DNA from: an uncultured Clostridia bacterium
Lineage (GTDB): Bacteria; Bacillota; Clostridia; Christensenellales; Pumilibacteraceae
Reading direction: 5' to 3'
NCBI GenBank assembly: GCA_947066105.1
Contig: CAMSYM010000009.1
Coordinates: 1-64,000 of the forward strand
Length of the DNA stretch: 64,000 nt
Shown: one piece after another, positions 59,992 through 64,000 of the stretch
Layout: every line of letters starts with the position of its first letter
Position numbering within the stretch: the first letter of the stretch is position 1
The notes under the pieces: generated by a model
The model's database searches: none
Told to the model about the DNA's origin: nothing
The model's input: only the letters and a program-made list of their open reading frames with translations
Made by a program: the position numbers and the translations under genes

Positions 59992-60750
59992 TTACCCCCC
60001 CCCCGTGGTTTTGCCTCCGCCCATATATAGATCCATCAACGCTTTGACGAATTCCTTGCGGCGGGGGTGGCTTATTTTCAGCGTGTGACCGGCGACTTCG
60101 AGATCGTAGCCGCGCACCGAATCGATGAACCGAGTATTCACTATGTAACAGCTGTTACAGCGCAAAAAGCCGTTGCCTTCGAGCATTTTTTCGGCGGACG
60201 ACAGCGAGCCGCGCGCTTCGAGCACGCCGTCCGTCAGTTGATATTTTATCTTATGTCCCATTACTTCGACGAATATGAGCTTATCCGTAGATAACCGCGT
60301 GAACCCGTTGTTGACGGGAACGAACACCGAACGCGACTCCCGCGCCTTGGCTACGTTTATCGCCTTTTTTATTTTCAAGCAAAAATCGGCATAGCTCACG
60401 GGCTTGATCAAAAAGTCGAGCGCATTGACCTCGTATCCTTTTTGTGCATACTGCGCCATCTTGGTAACGAACAACAGCGTCACCGAATCGTCCTTATCGC
60501 GCAACTGCCGCGCCGCGTCCAGCCCGCTCATGCCGGGAAGATCGATGTCCATCATCACTATCGAATATACGGCGTGCCTGTACGAATCCAAAAAAGCCTC
60601 GGCGTTATCGTAACGAGTAATGTTGAAAACGGCGGGATTCTGCTTGGAATACCGCTCGAAATAATTGCACAGCGCAGTTGCCGCAATGTGATCGTCCTCT
60701 ACCAAAACTACGTTTATATGATTATTACCGCGGGAAAAGGCTTCGGACAT
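59992..60750 (-). CDS. LytTR response regulator of cassette 3
   Basis: A 252-residue regulator with a receiver domain (VEDD, phospho-acceptor D68 in VMMDIDLPGMSG, Lys in LIKP) and a LytTR DNA-binding domain (about 145-245, with CNSCYIVNTRFI). It ends GGGKTTGGG, the last three Gly coming from a G10 run that is followed directly by the TAA stop. The ATG at 60750 has AAGGAGAG upstream. It is first in the operon with the kinase. Confidence 0.93.
   Translation of the reverse strand: MSEAFSRGNNHINVVLVEDDHIAATALCNYFERYSKQNPAVFNITRYDNAEAFLDSYRHAVYSIVMMDIDLPGMSGLDAARQLRDKDDSVTLLFVTKMAQYAQKGYEVNALDFLIKPVSYADFCLKIKKAINVAKARESRSVFVPVNNGFTRLSTDKLIFVEVMGHKIKYQLTDGVLEARGSLSSAEKMLEGNGFLRCNSCYIVNTRFIDSVRGYDLEVAGHTLKISHPRRKEFVKALMDLYMGGGKTTGGG
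59995..60004 (-). promoter_or_regulatory. G10 run acting as ribosome binding site for the cassette 3 kinase
   Basis: Ten consecutive G on the - strand encode the last residues of the regulator and end 9 nt before the kinase ATG at 59985. A slip would replace the regulator stop with a longer tail and alter SD spacing for the kinase. Confidence 0.72.
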
Positions 60751-60789
60751 ACACACTCTCCTTCGTTCGAGATAAATTTAGGTAGATTT

Positions 60790-60818
60790 ATTTTAACATA
60801 CTTTTTGTTACTTATCAA
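60790..60818 (-). promoter_or_regulatory. Promoter of the cassette 3 regulator-kinase operon
   Basis: TTGATA (60818-60813), a 17-bp spacer and TAAAAT (60795-60790), sharing TATGTTAAAAT with the cassette 2 regulator promoter. Confidence 0.78.
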
Positions 60819-60837
60819 TAATTATCGAAATTTTTGT

Positions 60838-60866
60838 CGCAAACTTCGAGTAAATTTCCTAAACTT
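60838..60866. promoter_or_regulatory. Paired direct repeat, candidate LytTR operator (cassette 3, regulator promoter)
   Basis: CGCAAACTT (60838-60846) and CCTAAACTT (60858-60866), period 20, with the nearer copy 19 bp upstream of the -35. The second copy is identical over 9 bp to the one at 58578-58586. Confidence 0.62.
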
Positions 60867-60907
60867 AACGATTATCGCGTTTTTTGCGATATTTCGACGT
60901 TTAAGTC

Positions 60908-60937
60908 AAAAACAAAGCTCCCGCACAAAACGGGAGC
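60908..60937 (-). terminator. Terminator of the flippase-like gene
   Basis: GCTCCCG pairs with CGGGAGC around a short loop, followed on the - strand by TTTGTTTTT. Confidence 0.82.
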
Positions 60938-60968
60938 AACGACGATATTATATACAATGCCGCGCGCG

Positions 60969-62237
60969 TCAACTGTCGTACGTGCTTGCGGCATCTTGCG
61001 GGCGCGCGTCGGGCGGCTCGTCCGTAGGCTCGCAACCGTCGTCGAGCGCGGGCGGCGCGGCGTTTTCCGTCGGCGACGGCAAGTCGTCGGGCGGTGCGGG
61101 CATATCGCATTCGGGCGCATCGGCATCTATCGGTCCGTCCGTTTGCGGCGGGTCGGCGTCGGACGACGGGTCGAGCGGCTCGTCGCCTTTTATCTTGCGA
61201 ATGCCCACGGCATGATAAACAAGCGTATACAAACCGCATGCGATCATGCATATATAATACGAAACGGCGCGCGACACCATCATCGCCGACAATATGAACT
61301 TCATGTCGAACAAGCCGCCTATACCGAAGATGTTGGGATACAAATATTCGTACACGCCCGTGCCGCCGGGGAGCGGAATGGAATTGTAGCCTATCATGAC
61401 GTAAGCCTGCATGCTGAACAGCGTAATAAAATCGGTGCGCGGCGCGGCGGCAAGACAAACGAAGGTGGGTATAAGCGTTTGCGCCGTGCGCTGAGCGATA
61501 TTGAAAAACATCGCCGCAAAAAACAGCATGGGGTGGCGCTTCATCACGTTGCGGCATTCGCGGTAATTGTCGATAACTTTTTCGAGCTTGGCGACTTGCT
61601 TTTCGGGATGCTTGAATATGCGGATCTTGGCGAGAACGGCTATTCCCCATTTGCCTATCTTTAAGATAATGCGCGCGCGGAACAGGCATAAAAGAAGGAT
61701 CGCGAGCAATATTGCCTGAATGACGAAGCCGATTATCACGAGCGTTTTGGCAAGCCAATGTCCTATTTGCCCGAACATCCACGGACACGCTATAACGCCG
61801 AACAGTCCCACTACTATCGTAGCCACGGTGTAGCCGACGATATTGAACAACACCACGAAGCCCGCGGTGCCGCCGCTCACGCCGTCGCGCACCATGTAAT
61901 ACATCGACGCGGGCTGACCGCCGCTAGCCGACGGGGTTATTGCCGAGTAATACAAATCGCTCGTCGAATACGCCACCGACGACGCGAACTTGGGCTTGTG
62001 ACCGACAGTGCGCGCGATAATGTGCAAGCTGATCGCCTCGAAAATTATATAGCCCAAAAGCCCGCCGAACGCGCCGACGATATACCAAACGTTACAGCTC
62101 GACAAAAACACGCCTATATCGTGCAGATCGATATCCTGACTGACGAACACCACGGTGAGCGTCACGCCTATAAGGAGTACGAGAAACGCGATATTGAGCA
62201 ACTGCTTTCTCGCCCGTTTTGACAGCTTTTTAGCCAT
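60969..62237 (-). CDS. Lysylphosphatidylglycerol synthase-like (UPF0104) membrane protein
   Basis: A 422-residue membrane protein with about eight TM helices and the family motif ITPSASGGQPASMYYMV near residue 100, followed by PLPGGTGVYE near 310, as in the flippase half of MprF and AglD2-like proteins. The aminoacyl-transferase domain of MprF is absent. The C-terminal 90 residues are Pro/Asp-rich and disordered (DADPPQTDG and similar). ATG 62237 lacks a ribosome binding site; its promoter -10 ends 12 nt upstream, so the leader is only about 5 nt. It probably moves a lipid or lipid-linked substrate across the membrane. Confidence 0.85.
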   Translation of the reverse strand: MAKKLSKRARKQLLNIAFLVLLIGVTLTVVFVSQDIDLHDIGVFLSSCNVWYIVGAFGGLLGYIIFEAISLHIIARTVGHKPKFASSVAYSTSDLYYSAITPSASGGQPASMYYMVRDGVSGGTAGFVVLFNIVGYTVATIVVGLFGVIACPWMFGQIGHWLAKTLVIIGFVIQAILLAILLLCLFRARIILKIGKWGIAVLAKIRIFKHPEKQVAKLEKVIDNYRECRNVMKRHPMLFFAAMFFNIAQRTAQTLIPTFVCLAAAPRTDFITLFSMQAYVMIGYNSIPLPGGTGVYEYLYPNIFGIGGLFDMKFILSAMMVSRAVSYYICMIACGLYTLVYHAVGIRKIKGDEPLDPSSDADPPQTDGPIDADAPECDMPAPPDDLPSPTENAAPPALDDGCEPTDEPPDARPQDAASTYDS

Positions 62238-62249
62238 AGCGATACAACA

Positions 62250-62279
62250 ATGATAGCACAAAACGCCGCCGATAGTCAA
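62250..62279 (-). promoter_or_regulatory. Promoter of the flippase-like gene, very short leader
   Basis: TTGACT (62279-62274), an 18-bp spacer and TATCAT (62255-62250). Confidence 0.6.
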
Positions 62280-62350
62280 GCAATGCGCCGTAAAAGCTCG
62301 GTATTTCGCCGTTTTGCGTCGTGCGCCGCCTTTTTCCGCACGCATAACGC

Positions 62351-62380
62351 TTGCGCGCGGAGCGCGTTATATGCTAAAAT
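62351..62380 (+). promoter_or_regulatory. Promoter of the Sel1-repeat gene
   Basis: TTGCGC (62351-62356), an 18-bp spacer and TAAAAT (62375-62380) with an extended TGC. Confidence 0.6.
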
Positions 62381-62441
62381 ATTTCCGACGCGCGACAACG
62401 CGAAAGCGCGCGCGAAACTACTTTCAAATACCGAGGTGAAC

Positions 62442-63461
62442 GTGTCCGATCGCAACAACGAACTTTCGCCCACCGAATTTTTGGCGAAAAAATACTTCGA
62501 ACGCGCCGAAAAGTTGATGAACGGCGACGGCGCGTCCGTCGACTTCAAGCAAGCGGCGGAAGCGTACAAACAGAGCGCCGCGCTCGACTATCCGCCCGCG
62601 ATATATTCGTTGGGTGTGTGCTACATGCGCGGTATCGGCGTCGAACACGACGACGCTCGCGCATACGAACTTATAACCCGCGCGGCGGAACTCGGCAACG
62701 CCGATGCGGAATTTACCGTCGGGCATTTCTACTTCGAGGGCAAATGCGTGCCGCGCGATCTCGAAAAAGCCGTCAAGATATTTTCCGCCGCCGCGGATAA
62801 AGATCATCCCGGCGGGCTTAACGATCTAGGCTTTTGCTACCAGCGCGGACTGGGCGTAGAGCAAGACTTCGACAAGGCGTTCGACCTGTTTTCGCGCGCC
62901 GCAGACATGGGGTTTGCCGCCGCGCAGAACAACGTCGGCGATTGCTACAACTTCGGGCGCGGCGTGAAAGCCGACCCCGAAAAGGCGTACATGTACTATC
63001 TTCGCGCCGCCCGCGACGGGTACGCGATAGCGCAAAACAATGTCGGCATGTGCTGTCTTAACGGCAGAGGCACAAAGCTCGACTGCGAACAGGCTGTCCG
63101 CTGGTTCGAGCTTGCCGGCAATCAGGGCAATCCCGTCGCCGTCGCCAATCTCGGATTTTGCTACGAAACGGGACGAGGCGTGCCGCGCGACGCGAAAGCC
63201 GCGGTGCGGCTGTACACGATAGCCGCCGACTCGGGCAATCCGCCGGGGCAGTACAATCTTGCCAAATGTCTGCGCGACGGCAACGGAGCGGAAAAGAACG
63301 AGCAAAAAGCGTTCGAGCTTTTCAAGCGCGCCGCCGATGCGCAATACCCCGTCGCGTACGCCGAACTCGCAGATTGCTACGACCGCGGCATAGGCGTTGC
63401 GCCCGATCCCGAGCTTGCCAAAAAATACGCCGAGCTTGCCGGCAACGTCGGAAAAATTTAA
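62442..63461 (+). CDS. Sel1-repeat (tetratricopeptide-like) protein
   Basis: A 339-residue protein made of about eight Sel1-like repeats of 36 residues. Each has the pattern A-x-Y-x-L-G-x-C-Y-x-x-G-x-G-V followed by DxxKAxxxxxxAA. Examples are SLGVCYMRGIGV, DLGFCYQRGLGV, NVGDCYNFGRGV and NLGFCYETGRGV. Such solenoids act as protein-binding scaffolds. There is no signal peptide. The start is a GTG at 62442 with GAGG upstream. Conserved Cys in the repeats are a feature of the family variant here. The partner is unknown. Confidence 0.9.
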   Translation: MSDRNNELSPTEFLAKKYFERAEKLMNGDGASVDFKQAAEAYKQSAALDYPPAIYSLGVCYMRGIGVEHDDARAYELITRAAELGNADAEFTVGHFYFEGKCVPRDLEKAVKIFSAAADKDHPGGLNDLGFCYQRGLGVEQDFDKAFDLFSRAADMGFAAAQNNVGDCYNFGRGVKADPEKAYMYYLRAARDGYAIAQNNVGMCCLNGRGTKLDCEQAVRWFELAGNQGNPVAVANLGFCYETGRGVPRDAKAAVRLYTIAADSGNPPGQYNLAKCLRDGNGAEKNEQKAFELFKRAADAQYPVAYAELADCYDRGIGVAPDPELAKKYAELAGNVGKI

Positions 63462-63462
63462 G

Positions 63463-63507
63463 CAAAAACCGCGACTCGATACGATCGTCGTAAGTCGCGG
63501 TTTTTCT
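63463..63507 (+). terminator. Terminator of the Sel1-repeat gene
   Basis: AAAACCGCGACT pairs with AGTCGCGGTTTT around a 16-nt loop, with T5 on the + strand. Confidence 0.82.
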
Positions 63508-63575
63508 ATTGCGATAGTCATGCGCGATGCGCGGGCGGAAAATTTTTTAGTTCATTACCTTTTTAAACCGCGCGG

Positions 63576-64000
63576 CTAATCTCTTATAAAATTAGTATAC
63601 TCCGTCTTTTCGCGTTTCGGTAGCGGCACGTCCGCTTTTTCCGCGGCGGCTTTGCATTTGAGCAAATACGCCATATTGCGCGCGAGCATGCGCATGCACT
63701 GCATGCCCTCCGCGTCCTTTTTTACTTGGTCGGGCGTTTTTCCGTGAACCATGTTCCAGTACCGCGACGACACGATGGGCATTTGCGATATGGCGAAATA
63801 CTTGTTGAGCTGATCGAACGTCGCCGTTGTTCCCGCTCGCCGCGCCGAGCAGATCGCCGCCGCGGGCTTTAAGTAAAACGCGCCGCCGCCGTTGCCGCAC
63901 GCCTCGCTGTAAAACAGTCTGTCCATAAACGACGTCAGAGCGCCGCTCGCCGCCGCGTAATGCACGGGCGATCCGAACACGAACGCGTCCGCCGCGCGCG
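63576..64000 (-). CDS. Flavodoxin / NADPH-dependent FMN reductase-like protein, 5' end outside the window
   Basis: The visible 141 residues are the C-terminal part of a flavodoxin-like (WrbA or iron-sulfur flavoprotein type) reductase. FGSPVHYAAASGALTSFMDR is the typical flavin-binding segment, followed by AAAICSARRAGTTATFDQLNKYF. The frame is open through the right edge, so the N-terminus and start lie beyond 64000. The C-terminal segment (MVHGKTPDQVKKDAEGMQCMRMLARNM) matches uncharacterised Clostridial members. The substrate is unknown. Confidence 0.85.
   Translation of the reverse strand, partial: RAADAFVFGSPVHYAAASGALTSFMDRLFYSEACGNGGGAFYLKPAAAICSARRAGTTATFDQLNKYFAISQMPIVSSRYWNMVHGKTPDQVKKDAEGMQCMRMLARNMAYLLKCKAAAEKADVPLPKREKTEYTNFIRD

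Overview
The window reads as a chromosome fragment of an uncultured Clostridia-like Bacillota. I infer this from Shine-Dalgarno-led genes (AGGAG class), lipoproteins with LxACG lipoboxes, the DUF1540 protein, the PdxS/PdxT route to PLP, AgrA-like LytTR/GHKL regulators and domain-swapped GH3 glycosidases. No rRNA, tRNA, CRISPR array, phage or transposase gene was found. Most genes lie on the - strand.

Layout. 0-16 kb is mainly housekeeping: a small lipoprotein with a poly-G promoter, flavin reductase, cyclophilin and dihydrouridine synthase, MazG and M3 peptidase, a GH13 glucosidase with a Wzz-like protein, an SDR, a Fic protein, recF with a ComEC-like hydrolase, and pdxS-pdxT-patatin. 16-24 kb holds rplI and carbohydrate cassette 1. 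24-38 kb holds membrane proteins and lipoproteins, DUF1540, adenine deaminase, a RadC-like protein, an ABC exporter, and a DUF1538 protein followed by two PII-like genes. 38-46 kb is cassette 2. 46-52 kb holds asnS, a TetR-controlled ABC exporter and two repeat-rich intergenic regions. 52-61 kb is cassette 3. 61-64 kb holds a flippase-like membrane protein, a Sel1-repeat protein and a partial flavodoxin-like gene.

The central observation is a cassette present three times. Each copy has a GHKL histidine kinase and LytTR response regulator pair next to an operon with a circularly permuted GH3 glycosidase that carries a membrane segment at both ends. Each GH3 operon also encodes lipoproteins (Gly-rich; Ig/CBM; esterase+CBM) and, in cassettes 1 and 2, a small membrane protein. 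Upstream of both the regulator operon and the GH3 operon of each cassette I find the same cassette-specific pair of direct repeats: ACAAACG with period 21 in cassette 1, GCACGAA with period 21 in cassette 2, and a CCTAAACTT-like pair with period 20 in cassette 3. Each pair sits upstream of a good -35/-10 promoter. This is the geometry expected of LytTR regulators, so each pair probably controls itself and its own glycosidase operon.

Each regulator pair also carries a 9-10 nt G run at the junction of its two genes. The run encodes the C-terminal glycines of the first gene and is the only apparent ribosome binding site of the second. Together with a G10 run in the promoter spacer of the small lipoprotein at 230-631, this suggests slipped-strand (phase) variation of glycan sensing. 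Two families of palindromic intergenic repeats fill the longer non-coding gaps.
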